In this document: piece after piece, positions 1 to 10,500 of the stretch
Numbering within the stretch: the first letter of the stretch is position 1
How the letters are laid out: each line of letters starts with the position of its first letter
From: Symbiodinium natans
Lineage: Eukaryota; Sar; Dinophyceae; Suessiales; Symbiodiniaceae
Assembly: GCA_905221605.1 (NCBI GenBank)
Contig: CAJNDS010000258.1
Coordinates: 150,001 to 214,000 of the forward strand
Length of the DNA: 64,000 nucleotides
Reading direction: 5' to 3'
Program-made: the position numbers and the translations under genes
Notes under the pieces: model-generated
Seen by the model: the letters and a program-made list of their open reading frames with translations, nothing else
Database searches by the model: none
What the model was told of the DNA's origin: nothing

Positions 1-151
1 GTTCTCGATGAGCAGACGCTGACGCCAGGGTCGGTATGACTTGGCAGACAGACTCGACAACCACAATTCAGCCCCGAACGAGTACATTTCAGGTTGGCGC
101 TGGTTGCTCTGCTGTTTGGCTCTGACAATCGCTGAAAAATTTGCGGTTCAG

Positions 152-219
152 GTCATGCTGTGACTGTGAACCCGACCGATCCAAAGAAGGCCTGTGCTAA
201 GTACGAGCTCATTGCGTGA
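152..219 (+). CDS. 3'-terminal exon of an unidentified gene (partial)
   Basis: After a TTCAG acceptor at 147-151 the frame reads HAVTVNPTDPKKACAKYEL and stops at TGA 217-219. Protein-like composition and the acceptor support a last exon, but it is only 22 codons and the upstream part lies before or at the window start. No family recognised. Confidence 0.4.
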
Positions 220-745
220 TGCGAACTGTGTGCGAAGTGCCATGAATCGCCATGAAGTGCCATGAAGCGCCAGAAGAGCTTCATTATGGTTCATTATGGC
301 ACAAAGCTCCGCTCTCTGGGAGTCTGAGACAGCCTGAGAGGTGACGATCCGCGTCGGCTGGCCGGATCCAAAGCCACAGCAAGGGGCTCAGGATTGCTTC
401 GTCACCACAAGCCGTTTGTGGGAGATTGTGGGAGGTTTGACAAGGCTTCTTTAAGTCTACGGTGAAGTGGCCACAGGTGTTGGCTGTAAAGGAAGGCTTC
501 TCCTGGCATCCGATAGCAGATGACGACGGCGCATTGTGTACTTTTTGTATGATGTGCTTCTGGCAAGCTGAGAGAAACTTGTAGCGGCACAGGCGGCGAC
601 GATGAATACAGACAGCGAGAGAGAGAGAAAGAGAGAGAGTAAAAGACCCTGGCACGTTTCAGTACAGAGCCCTTGTGCTAGGACAGCATAGTGGCACAGT
701 TTTGATTGATCTTGACATGTTGCTGCCGATGGCGACGCGCGAGCC
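220..745. other. non-coding stretch with short direct repeats
   Basis: No convincing exon is seen. It holds three tandem 10-bp copies of CATGAAnnGC (241-270), two copies of TCATTATGGY (281-300) and a GA-rich tract (617-640). The minus-strand open frames here are long only because this GA tract lacks stops. Confidence 0.5.
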
Positions 746-2851
746 ATGAACCCACAGGAGGCCCCGTTGTCTTTCGCTTACCGTCTCAATGCAGCCCAGC
801 TTACATGAAGTGCTTCACTCGCATTCACGATAGCTACTTAGCAGGCAGCTGTGTTCTCAAGTGCATGTGCTTGGTGCCAGGAGTTGCGTGTAGCGGTGTC
901 TTATGGTGCCCTCGAGCCCGTTGCTGCTGCCCTGAGAGCAGGAGATCTAGGGGCCTCTTGTTCATGTCATTACGTTGAGGCAGAAGTCCATATCAGATTC
1001 CACGAAGAAGGAGCAAGTGTGCATGAGCCTGGACCAGCTGGCGGATGGCTGCCCATACATACGGCTGCCTCCAGCGGCAATCTTGGCCCCCTTGACTTCA
1101 TAAAGAGCTTCGTTCAGACTCTGCTTTCAATTGTCCCTGGTTGCAGCTCGAAGACTCCAAATCCTAAGGAGTCCTGAAGATGCTCATCGAGCATGCGGCA
1201 AACATTCATCACGCCACTTCGAGGCCCACACTCCTATTTTTTGTTGGAACATCTTGCTCTGTCGGCTGGTCCTCGTCACTCCAAACCCTTTTTGAGCACC
1301 CTGAACGTCTACAACTCTAGGACCTCCGGCAAGCCTAAAGGCTCAAACAGACAAAGAGCAAAGTTATCGCAGGATGTCCTTTAAAACCCTCAAGCAAGCC
1401 CAACATCGACTTAAACCCCAAGCCACAGGCTCCTCTGCACCCTAAGCCCGAAGCCTTAAGCCTCAAGCAAAACTTGCCCCTGGCCCCAAGGCACAAAACC
1501 CTAGCATCCCAAGACAAACACTTCAATTGTCTTCAACTGTGAACTCCAAGAGTGTTGGCCCCAATCACCGAGGCCTCCTAGCAACCCTACGCCCGAAATC
1601 TAGTCGCAACCTAAAGCTAAGAGCTCCCAAAGCACCCTAAGCAGTGAGTGCCGCCGTCCCAGAAACATGATCCTGAACCCGAGAAGCTCCTGGTAAAGAG
1701 GGCGGCAGAACAAAACAGCGTCGTAAACGCGTCGCATGGTCCTGCAGCCCTGCAACATTCTGCAACACACGGACCACTCGTCGCCAGGTTGGGCGCGCAG
1801 CCGCTGCATCTCGCAGCCAAAGAAGGCCACGTGGCCGTGGTTGAGTTGCTGCTGGAGCTGCGGGCTGTCTGCTGCTCAGCAACTGAAGGTTGCACAGGGA
1901 CAACGCTTTCATGTGCCTTCACACTTCCCATTCCGCAGATGGTCTCTCATTCCCCTGTAGGACATCAATGCCCGAGACAAGAATTGGCAGACTCCCGTCA
2001 GCCTTGCGTGCCAGAAGGGGCGTCTGAAGGCGCCGTGATATGGAAGTGTAAGCACTTGTGCACGAGCCTTCTCGCTTTAGGGGTCCTAAGCGAGTCCTAA
2101 GTCCTGTAGAGGCTTTCTTTAGGAGTTCCCCGGGTCTGCTGTTCCGGACTCCTGTGGGCCGCGGAAACCGACGGTGCAGCTGGAGGGGCCTTCTGCCTGA
2201 CTGTTTGTGCAACCGTGCCATAATGCCGTCCTGCAGGTTGCATGCCGGGCATAGTGGGGACCCGTGAGTGTCGCCCGATTTCGCTGTTTTGCGTTTGGGT
2301 GCGTGGTCCCGGTTACAGCTGTTGCTGTTGCAGCTGTCTTTTAGGGATGCGCTGTCGTGGTTTGTGGCGGCTGTTGGCCGTGAGCACCGGCGCTATTTTC
2401 AGCTTGGCCAGGAACCCATTGGATTCCTGTTGGGGTGTGCGGGATGGAAGGGCCGGAAAACCTAGGAAGGAGATCAGATCCTGGTTTGCTTGTTCCAATT
2501 GCCTGTCGGTCGGCGGCCGGCGAAATGGAACATCAAAACCTAAAATCATTAATCTTGCCCTGCAGAGGTAGTCGAGCTTCTTGCGGACTTCGACGCGGAT
2601 CTGACAAGCTGCGACGAGGGCAGAGCAACACCGTATGATTGGAGCGTTTGTGGGCTTTCCTACATTGGCAATAAATATGAGATGCTCGCCCGCATGTTTG
2701 CTTAGAAATCGTCGTGGTCATTCTCACTTCAACACTACGATAAGAGCGCTTTGATGCTTCGGATCCAAGGGACTACGAGAAGATCTGTGACGTGCTGAAT
2801 AGGCATGGCGCAAAGGTGCCTCCGCGGCACCCCCAAATACGAGAACTGTAG
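746..2851 (+). CDS. Ankyrin-repeat protein, about eight exons
   Basis: Start chosen at ATG 746 (frame MNPQEAPLSFAYRLNA). Ankyrin-type exons follow: 881-944 (LRVAVSYGALEPVAAALRAG); about 980-1083 (GWLPIHTAASSGNL); about 1173-1224 (VLKMLIEHAANIHHA); 1793-1864 (LHLAAKEGHVAVVELLL); 1962-2033 (DINARDKNWQTPVSLAC); 2566-2698 (VVELLADFDADLTSCDEG); and a last exon around 2747-2851 ending RHPQIREL and TAG 2849-2851. Ankyrin repeats are helix-loop-helix protein-binding modules, so the product is probably an adaptor; its partner cannot be told from sequence. At least five repeats are recognisable. Exon borders are approximate: some joins fit GT-AG, while the 5' joins and the donor near 2698 fit GC better. 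No enzyme domain is visible. The 1381-1640 intron is rich in degenerate CCCTAAG-like units that run up to the acceptor side. Confidence 0.72.
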
Positions 2852-3066
2852 CGACTCTGTAGCTTTTATCCTGATTTTGCTGCTTGCCGTTTCTCACTTT
2901 TTGTTTTTCCGCTCTAGATCTGTTCTTGCATCAGGTCCAGGGAGAGAACCTGGGACCGCTCGAACGGTGTCCGTACCCGTCGAGCCAGGGTCTTTGAGGC
3001 AGTTGTTTTTTTTGCACTTGGTCGCGTGACAACGTGCTCTGATGTACGTGTGACCGGCAAAGTAAG

Positions 3067-3480
3067 GTCGTGGACCTGCCAACTGTTGATCCACGTCAAG
3101 GAGTCAAGACCCTCCGACTCTCCGAGGCTCGCTCCGAGGCGTAGGAGGAGACAGCGCGAACTTTTGGGGCTTTGCTGCCAAAGTGCCTGCAGCTGCGTGC
3201 CAAAGGGCGCTTCCGCTAGTGTATGCAGCTTTCTGCTGAACTGTCCCCGCAGACGGCGAGTCTGTGCGATCATGTCAACGTCGAGACGCTGTCAACGCCC
3301 ATTTGCTGGAGTTGAAAAGAGTGTGTGCCGTCTTCAGCATGCATACCAGTTTCCAAGGATCGGCGTGCCTTGCAGGAAATGATCAGGCATGGGTTAGATC
3401 CTGGGCTCGCATTGCTCAGGTTTCAGGTGCTGTACATCAGCAACCGCCGCGGCCGCTGGCAGCGACACAGCAAGGCCTGA
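3067..3480 (+). CDS. Small multi-exon gene, function unknown (3' part)
   Basis: Three exon-like pieces on the + strand. 3067-about 3140 follows AAG and reads VVDLPTVDPRQGVKTLRLSE. About 3253-3320 follows CCCCGCAG and reads DGESVRSCQRRDAVNAHLLE. 3427-3480 follows TTTCAG and reads VLYISNRRGRWQRHSKA, then TGA. The last exon is the best supported. No family is recognised. It lies between the ankyrin gene and the PPR gene, same strand, with under 300 bp to each side, as expected of a tightly packed dinoflagellate gene row. Confidence 0.4.
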
Positions 3481-3771
3481 GCTGACCTCCAAGCGCAACT
3501 TAGGGAGGTCCCTCGGGCATCTTATGGCTTGTGGGTAGGTTGAGGATGGTTTTAAGGTAGGTTGAGTTGCAGGATGCTGCCTTCCCACCCCATCCCCTGC
3601 ACCCTAAGCCCTAAGCTCAGGGCCTTTGCGAGGAGCCTTTGAAGCTCTTGGGATGCTCCCTGAAGTCGGTGTGCGCAGCAGTGGATTCAGGTGCAAGCGG
3701 CACACTATTCGGAACTCCATCTGCAAGGAATTGACCTCCAAACTGTTGTTGCTCTAACTGCGGGACATGCC
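3481..3771. other. Intergenic spacer with degenerate telomere-like units
   Basis: Holds GTAGGTTGAGG/TTTAAGGTAGG-type units (about 3534-3572) and CCCTAAGCCCTAAGC (3602-3616), both decayed TTTAGGG/CCCTAAA relatives. The PPR frame is open upstream to 3691, but only through a GTG, which is not a plausible start here. Confidence 0.5.
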
Positions 3772-5343
3772 ATGTGGCCATGCCGCCGACACCTCCCATT
3801 GGCTGACCTGGTCTTGCCAAGATGCTCTGGGGTGAACCGCTCATTTCATAAAGCACGACCATCCCCTCCAGCCACAATCACGATGCCGGATGCTCGGGCA
3901 ATCAATGAGATGGATACGGCAGCTGCGCGTGGCGACGTCCGGGCGACAACCAAATATTTCAAGCACCTTCTGGGCACTCGCCTTTCAAAATCAGCATTCT
4001 TATGGAACACGATGCTCAAAGCATATGCGTGTGCTGGTGACCATGAAGGAGCTCGGGCACACTTGCGCCAGATGGTCTGCTCACAGGTTGTCCCGACGCA
4101 TCGTACATTTGGCAAGATAATGAAAGCAGCCGCCAAAGGCGGCCTCCCCAAGGAGTCAGAGAAGGCTTGGCATGAGTTTTTGCATAGTCTGCGCACTGCC
4201 AATTCCGCACCTCTGCGTGATGAAGATTTCCGGCTGAAGGTCAACATGATGATCGATGCTGCTGCAAATGTCGGTGATGTGGAGCGTGCAAAGTACTGGC
4301 TGCACCAGCTGGGAGAAGCTATGGCAGATTGCTGGAGTTATGCTGGAGTGCTCAAAGCGTGCGCAAGCCAGAGCAATGCCGCCGAGGCAGTGAGTTGCCT
4401 GAAGGAGATGCAAGTCAAGCGAATTGCCGCTGATTCGGTCTGCTTCGTTGCCGCCATCGCAGCATGTGGCCGCAGTGGCGACGTTGACAAGGCACTTGAC
4501 CTTTTGAAACAGATGCAGCACGACTGTCAGGCAACTTGTCAGGCAGATTTCGATGCTGCCAGTAATTCAGTGCTAAATGCTTTCGCCAAGTCATCGAACG
4601 TTGCCGGCGCAGAACAATGGCTTGTAAGCAGCCAGACGACGCCGACGCTGCAGATGTACCACACGTTGCTTGACGCTGCGGGGCGCGCGGGGGTGCCGGA
4701 GCGTGCAGAACACTTCTTCCGCCGCATGCTTGCAGCAGGCCACCAGCCCACCGCTCTAACTGCAGGTTCACTGATTACTGCAGTCTTGGGCCGAGAGACG
4801 TCGCGATCAGGCATTGATGGCAAGTTTAAGCCACAGCTCGAGTTACTGCAAAGTCTGAATCTTAATCTTGATAAATCTGCACCCGTTCACTTGGCCCTGA
4901 TCAACGCATTCTCTCGGTCCGCCGCTTGGACTTCTGCACTGAATCAGCTGCACAAGATGTCGGAGGATGGAGTTCTTCCATGCTTGCAGGCATACACATC
5001 CGCCATCACTGCCTGTGCCAGGGCATTGCACCTTTGCAAGGTGAAGCATCTCTTTGATGACATCAGCAATGCCCGGCTGCGTCGTGACGTGGTGGTCTAT
5101 GGCTCATGCATACATGCTGCTGTTAAGTCCAGAGACCGTTCGCTGGCCGAAGACTTTCTGAGACAAATGCTTGACGAGTGCATCGATCCCAATGAGCGGA
5201 TGTTACAGAGCTTGGGAAAGGTTCTGTCAGTGGAACAAATTCGGCAGCATGGTCAGCGCATGCCAAAAGTTGTGGATGACTTTCGAGCAGCATTCATACA
5301 TGCTGGTCAACATCTGTTCTTGCAGCAACGTCAAGTGTCATGA
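3772..5343 (+). CDS. Pentatricopeptide-repeat (PPR) protein, intronless
   Basis: A 523-aa open frame from ATG 3772 to TGA 5341-5343. PPR proteins bind single-stranded RNA through helical hairpins and mostly act in organelle RNA processing, editing or translation. PPR-like units are visible: residues about 76-110 (FLWNTMLKAYACAGDHEGA...), 111-147, 156-188, 188-222 (SYAGVLKACASQSNAAEAV...), 223-258, 260-292, 294-330 (MYHTLLDAAGRAGVPERAEH), 371-406, 407-441 (AYTSAITACARALHLCKVK) and 442-474. The N-terminus from M1 is Arg-rich and lacks acidic residues for about 10 residues, so an organelle-targeting peptide is possible. An inner ATG at 3883 would drop it. No C-terminal E/DYW or SMR domain is seen. 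The absence of introns contrasts with its neighbours and suggests origin from a reverse-transcribed mRNA. Confidence 0.87.
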   Translation: MWPCRRHLPLADLVLPRCSGVNRSFHKARPSPPATITMPDARAINEMDTAAARGDVRATTKYFKHLLGTRLSKSAFLWNTMLKAYACAGDHEGARAHLRQMVCSQVVPTHRTFGKIMKAAAKGGLPKESEKAWHEFLHSLRTANSAPLRDEDFRLKVNMMIDAAANVGDVERAKYWLHQLGEAMADCWSYAGVLKACASQSNAAEAVSCLKEMQVKRIAADSVCFVAAIAACGRSGDVDKALDLLKQMQHDCQATCQADFDAASNSVLNAFAKSSNVAGAEQWLVSSQTTPTLQMYHTLLDAAGRAGVPERAEHFFRRMLAAGHQPTALTAGSLITAVLGRETSRSGIDGKFKPQLELLQSLNLNLDKSAPVHLALINAFSRSAAWTSALNQLHKMSEDGVLPCLQAYTSAITACARALHLCKVKHLFDDISNARLRRDVVVYGSCIHAAVKSRDRSLAEDFLRQMLDECIDPNERMLQSLGKVLSVEQIRQHGQRMPKVVDDFRAAFIHAGQHLFLQQRQVS

Positions 5344-6041
5344 GCAGGATCACTGGAACGAAAGCTGCCAAATGCATTGCAAATACACTTTTCCTGTATT
5401 AGTTAGTGTGCAGATGACACCAAGTGAAAAAACTGCAACCTTGCTGGGCCGGTCAGGCGATCACTGCCGAAGAGATCATGGGCGAGAAAGAGAGGCCAGG
5501 ACGGTGTGAGAGTATTTTGATCAGGGTGTCGTGGGGTTCATGCTGTAGCTCCTCGCAAAAGAGAGCGTGGCAGCAAGCCTTTCGTTTCTGCTTTAGCACG
5601 GTCGGGTGCTTCCCAACAATTCATGAGTTGGTAAGTTCTTCATGCTCCCTCCAAATAATCCACCTCTCCCCAAAGCCAACCTCTGCCATTTGTTTACTGT
5701 GAAGACAGCAACTTCCGCGCCAACATCACCCTTTTAAAGGGACTTCCTTGCTGGGGTTCCTATACCAAGCATTTAGGGGTATCGCTGGGTGAGTCACTAT
5801 TTTGGGAAGCACCCATGTTAGACCAGAAAAAAACTTGCCGTGAGCTCAAATCGGAGCAGCTGCCTTGCCGCAGCACCCTGCTATTTCGCGTGATGTGCCC
5901 GATTCTGCCCCCGCATTGACCCCATAGACTTTCATTTGACAGGTATGTACTAGGCTTACTAGGCTAAGGGCTGGCCACAGCTGATTCCCATCGAAAAATT
6001 TAGTCTGGATTCCACGTCTGAGTGGCCATGCCAGGATCGAC
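5344..6041. other. 3' flank of the PPR gene, no clear gene
   Basis: Presumed 3' UTR plus spacer. Open frames here are short and not protein-like. No polyadenylation signal can be assigned; dinoflagellates generally lack AATAAA. Confidence 0.4.
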
Positions 6042-6793
6042 ATGAAAGTTTGCTGGAAGTACACGCCGGCCATGGGGGAATCGGGTCCGGCACCACGGCA
6101 CGTGGCAGAGGCCTTTGTGGAGTGCACAGCTGCTCTGCTTGCCATGGCTCCGGCATCGACTCGTCATGTGCAGGTGGGTACCCTCACAATGCTGGATCCC
6201 AACGCCATGAGTGAATGTCTTGTGAGTGGTGACCTCAGCGGCGGGAGATCAAGAAGCAGCTTCTGGTTCTTGCGATGCGTGTTTTTTTTGCACATGCCAA
6301 CAGATGCCAACACCAGTGCTACGGGCCGCTCAGGCCTGACAACACTTGTGAAGAAGCAGATGACTCCATATGCGCCTATGATTCTGTCATTCCGGCCAAC
6401 GCCTCAGTAAGTTCATGTGAGGGTTGACATCGGTGAAATTTCTTGACCAGCCGGTACATATTTTACGAAAAGGTACCTGCACAAATCATCCAGCACCTGC
6501 TTAGTTGCTTTGCTGGTCGTTGTCCTTGCATCTTGGATTTACCAGCCTCTGTTCGTCAGCGAACATGAGGACTGCCACCGCAGAGACGGGAAAGCGATAC
6601 GAGTCGCTTGAGGCATCTTGCACTGCATACACGCGGTAGCTGCCAGCAGGAGTGCACCACACCGCCACAGGGGAAGTTCTTGGATGCAGTCTCGCTCTGT
6701 TGTTTTTCGTTCCAGGGCCGGATGCGCCTCAGAATCTACTTCGTCAGGCCTGTGCTCGTGGTCCCGCGTGCGAGCCGGCAGTGCCTTCGCTAG
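6042..6793 (+). CDS. Multi-exon gene, function unknown
   Basis: Exon-like pieces: 6042-6173, starting ATG, containing PAPRHVAEAFVECTAALLAM and ending at a strong CAG|GTGGGT donor; about 6304-6408, which follows CCAACAG and contains GLTTLVKKQMTPYAPMILSF and ends at CA|GTAAGT; and about 6713-6793, which follows GTTCCAG, reads MRLRIYFVRPVLVVPRAS and ends at TAG. The phase between the first two does not fit perfectly, so an extra exon or a different border is likely. No known domain was recognised. Confidence 0.4.
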
Positions 6794-7589
6794 AGTCACC
6801 GGCGCGGCTGCAGTTGTAGCTGCAGGACTGTGGCACTGAAAGCCACCTTCACAGATGGTGCAGCCATCGAAGACAACCAGGCGAGTCGCTGCAGTACTGC
6901 ACCGCAGTGTTTTATGCCTGCTAGGGTGTGTCACGTCAGTGTGACATGCAGGGAGAGGACGAGCTTAACGAGGCAAGACAGTGCGCCATCGCCTACGCTT
7001 TGAGGAATCAAGGAAGCTACAACCACAAAAACTCATGAAGCAATGTTTATTTCTTAGCTTGGCTTTCGTGTGCAGCTCTACAAGCTCACTCATTCAGCTG
7101 ACCTCAAGTTACATAGTGCTGTGGGTGGCCTTTGTGAGCTGATCAGCACAGGTACATCTGCGGCAAGTTGTTCAGGGAGGTCTGGTCAAACGATGAGGAG
7201 TTTGGCTTTCCTATGCCCAGAGGCAAGGTTCATCTTCCGCTCGGAAAAACCAGACACTTGCTCGCTTGTTGTTTCTGTTCTTGCACATTGCTTGGCGGCT
7301 TGTGGCCGTGACGTGCATCTTCTTCTCGACTTTCTTGTTTACTGTACTCTACTTGTTGCTGCTTCCTGGCCACCATCTTTATACAGTCTGAGCCTCCGAG
7401 AAACCTGAGTTGAATCAATCGACGACTCGACGATTGTGTGTGTGTGTTTCCCATGGCACATGCCGCTCTCGCCTGTCCGGAGCAGGCTCCGCGATCGGAA
7501 TTGCGTTCCCGCTTTGGCGCGGTGCGCTTCTTCGCGCTTCAACCGCTCCGTTTCGCACAATGTGGTTGCCTAGTGCGTCCACTCTCACC
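6794..7589. other. Spacer or unassigned exons
   Basis: A 112-codon + frame at 7070-7408 is open but of mixed quality. No splice pattern or family could be supported. The 7438-7560 part is GC-rich and open on both strands. Confidence 0.3.
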
Positions 7590-10500
7590 TCTTGAAGTGC
7601 ATAACCGCCGTCGCACTTTGGGCCGTGATCGTGCTCCTGTGAGTGATTCTTGTGATCTTGATTGAGCTTGTTGTCTTCGCAAAAGTTTGCCCTCCCTCGA
7701 TGCAGACTCTGTCTTCTCTTTTGTTGCAGGCTGCTACTATCGAACCTATGGTCAGACGCAGGACCTTCGCACAAAAGATTCCGCAGCCCTCTCAAACCTC
7801 AGCGTTCAAAGGGGGTGCTCGCCGTGCTCGCACTGCTGACCTTGCAGGAGCTCAACATGCTGTTCGATCGAAAGAATGGACTTGCCCCGGGCAAGTACTA
7901 CCAGGCCCAGTGAGTTCAAGTACACTTGGGTGCATGTGCATGTGACATCACAAAACGTGAAGGTTGTGCTCATGGGCGTGGCTATGGACGAGGCGCCCTG
8001 CATTCTGCAGTCACCACGCGTTGAGCCATTGCATGGCTAAGTGTCTGCGGATCATCTCGAGGCGATCCGCGACGGGGAGTATGTGCACATATTCACCACG
8101 GATGCTCTCGACCAAGACATGCCGTCATGGTAACGACATCCAAAAGAAACCTTGAAGAAGCACACGCTTGAGCTGAACCCGACCCGTTCTTGAGGATGTG
8201 GATCTCCATCCATACATTGCCTTGGAGCGCGGCATTGCAACACTCTATAGATCACCGCAGGACAGGCAATCCCCCTGCATGTGCGACGGACGTGATCTCA
8301 ATGTCCGGAGTTGTTCAGGACCCCGCTTACGGCTCGCAGGGTGTGAAGTTTGCCGAAACCGATGGCGTAAAGATCTCGAGCGGTTCGGGAACAGAGCTAC
8401 TTGGATGGTGACAGTTCAATTGCCAGAGTCTCGTGTGCTTCTGTCATGACCTCCATGGAACTCCTGAGGATGCTGGAACTCAAGGGTGGCACGGAGCGGA
8501 ACTCTGCATCCAGCGCATCTGGCAAGCTGATTTGATGGCATGAAAGTTGGATATGTAGATACACACTTACAGTGTTAGGTCTCATGTAATTATGACAATC
8601 AAGCTCCTTGTGCAGGAGTTGAGGCTTGAACTCAAAGGCGACCCTTTGGGAGGTGGAATCTCTGCGTGCAGTCCTCAGAGGTCATGATCGGAAGAAATAC
8701 CCATGGTAACGACAAGCAATACATGTTATATGGGTTAAAGATGAATTAAGCAAGATTGATTTTGAATACTCCAGATCATGACCACGCTCAGGTCCGCAGT
8801 CTTGCGACTCTACTTGTGGCCGTTGACGCAGTGGAATGTGGCAAACGCCTGCACTGTCATGTGCATCGCGCACGACCAGGCAGCCCTCCCTGAGCTGTCA
8901 GCACCGTGACATGTGCTCATACAACAGTGTACGATGGTACGACTGTTCCTCATAAAAAGAGCAGTATGTCAGTACGTGTTGCGAACACTTCTTTTGTGGC
9001 AAGAATCTGTCTGCCAGGTGTCAGCACCCTGCGGGGCCGTCCAAGACTGCAAGGGTGACGTGGGGGCGCACAGTCTTGAGGGAAGCTCAGGGCAGTCAGG
9101 TAACGAGATTTCAAGGGATTTTGTGAGCTTGGGGTTTCGCTGCCTCAGGCGATTCTGTTCCTCTCTTGTCTCTCGAGGGGAGCGCACAACAGACGCCTGC
9201 TGCTAAAGGCCATCATACCCAACTTTCAGCAGAACTACCTGCGCATCGTGCTCCCCTCTGCCATGGCCACCATGACAGAGGTTCCCTTAGCCGTGTTTGT
9301 CAAGTTGGCAGGTGTATCTGACTGCAGGAACTAGAAGTTTCACTACAGTGCCCCCGAGAGCGTCCACGTGCCCTGTGCAGTTTATCAGCCACACGCTCGT
9401 CTTCCCTGACTTGGTCCTGCCCACTGGTGGCTGGGCACTTGGTGTGCTTAGCGCATCTTAGAGCCCTTTGAGCACTTGCAGATGCATGCAGACATGCAGA
9501 TGCTTCTTCTTTCCCAAGACGCCAAGAGATGAAGCATCAGGATTCTTCTCCACCCGGCTGGCTGCACAAATCTCCAAGGTGGGTGAGCAGAGCCCAACTG
9601 ATTCAGGACCTTGACTTAGGTAGCGATGTTGGGCTGTAGCGGGCAAGAGGCGGATGACACAAAGCCGCACTACACGGTCAGCAGTGGTGACTACATCTAC
9701 AAGATGCACGATGAGGGTGTCTCATGCTTGGCTTTCAGCAGGGCGGGAGGGGGTACATGACAGGGTGCTCCCAACTTGTAATGTCCGAGGTCGGTGTTGG
9801 CAAGCTGGTGGAGTTCTATGGTGATGGTGACCAGAGCCCGTTCCGCGGGGACCGGCTGTGCGATGCACACATGAAGCTCGTGGTGTTAGCAAAATAAATA
9901 TCGAAGACTTGAAGAGATGTTCTGCTATGCCAAGTGGCGACTTTTGTAGGCACATGTCAAAAGGCCTTGATTGGCAGGACCAAAGGAACATCCTGTATGC
10001 CAACTTGGTGCTTCCCTCCACCCTCTTCGCAGCAGTGCAGACCGGCGACGTACCCCGGCACGAGAGTCACATGATGTCACATGTACAGGCTTCTCAGGAT
10101 TTGACTGCAGTAATGACTCATCAGAACATATCAGAACTCAACGTTTTGTCAAGTCTTGCATCTGTTTAGATTCGCCGAGGCATACATGACTCTGACGTTA
10201 CCCCAGGGCTACGAGTGTGCACAAGTCTCAGCAAGCAGGCTTCATTGTGCCCTGGACAACTACTGCCAGCCAGAGAGCAAGTTAAGAGATGTACACGCGG
10301 TTCAATACTGCTGTTTAGTGAGGTGCGAACTCCTGACGTTAACGGCGAGTCGCCATGGCGTGCAGAGGAACCTTTCAGCAAGCTTTTGGAGGATTGCTGT
10401 GCTTGCAGCGATCCGACACGTCTGGCCAGGACGATCTGGGCGTCTTCCAGGGGAAGATTCCTCAGGGCACTGGATCGCCAGACGAAGGGGGCGGCACGAG

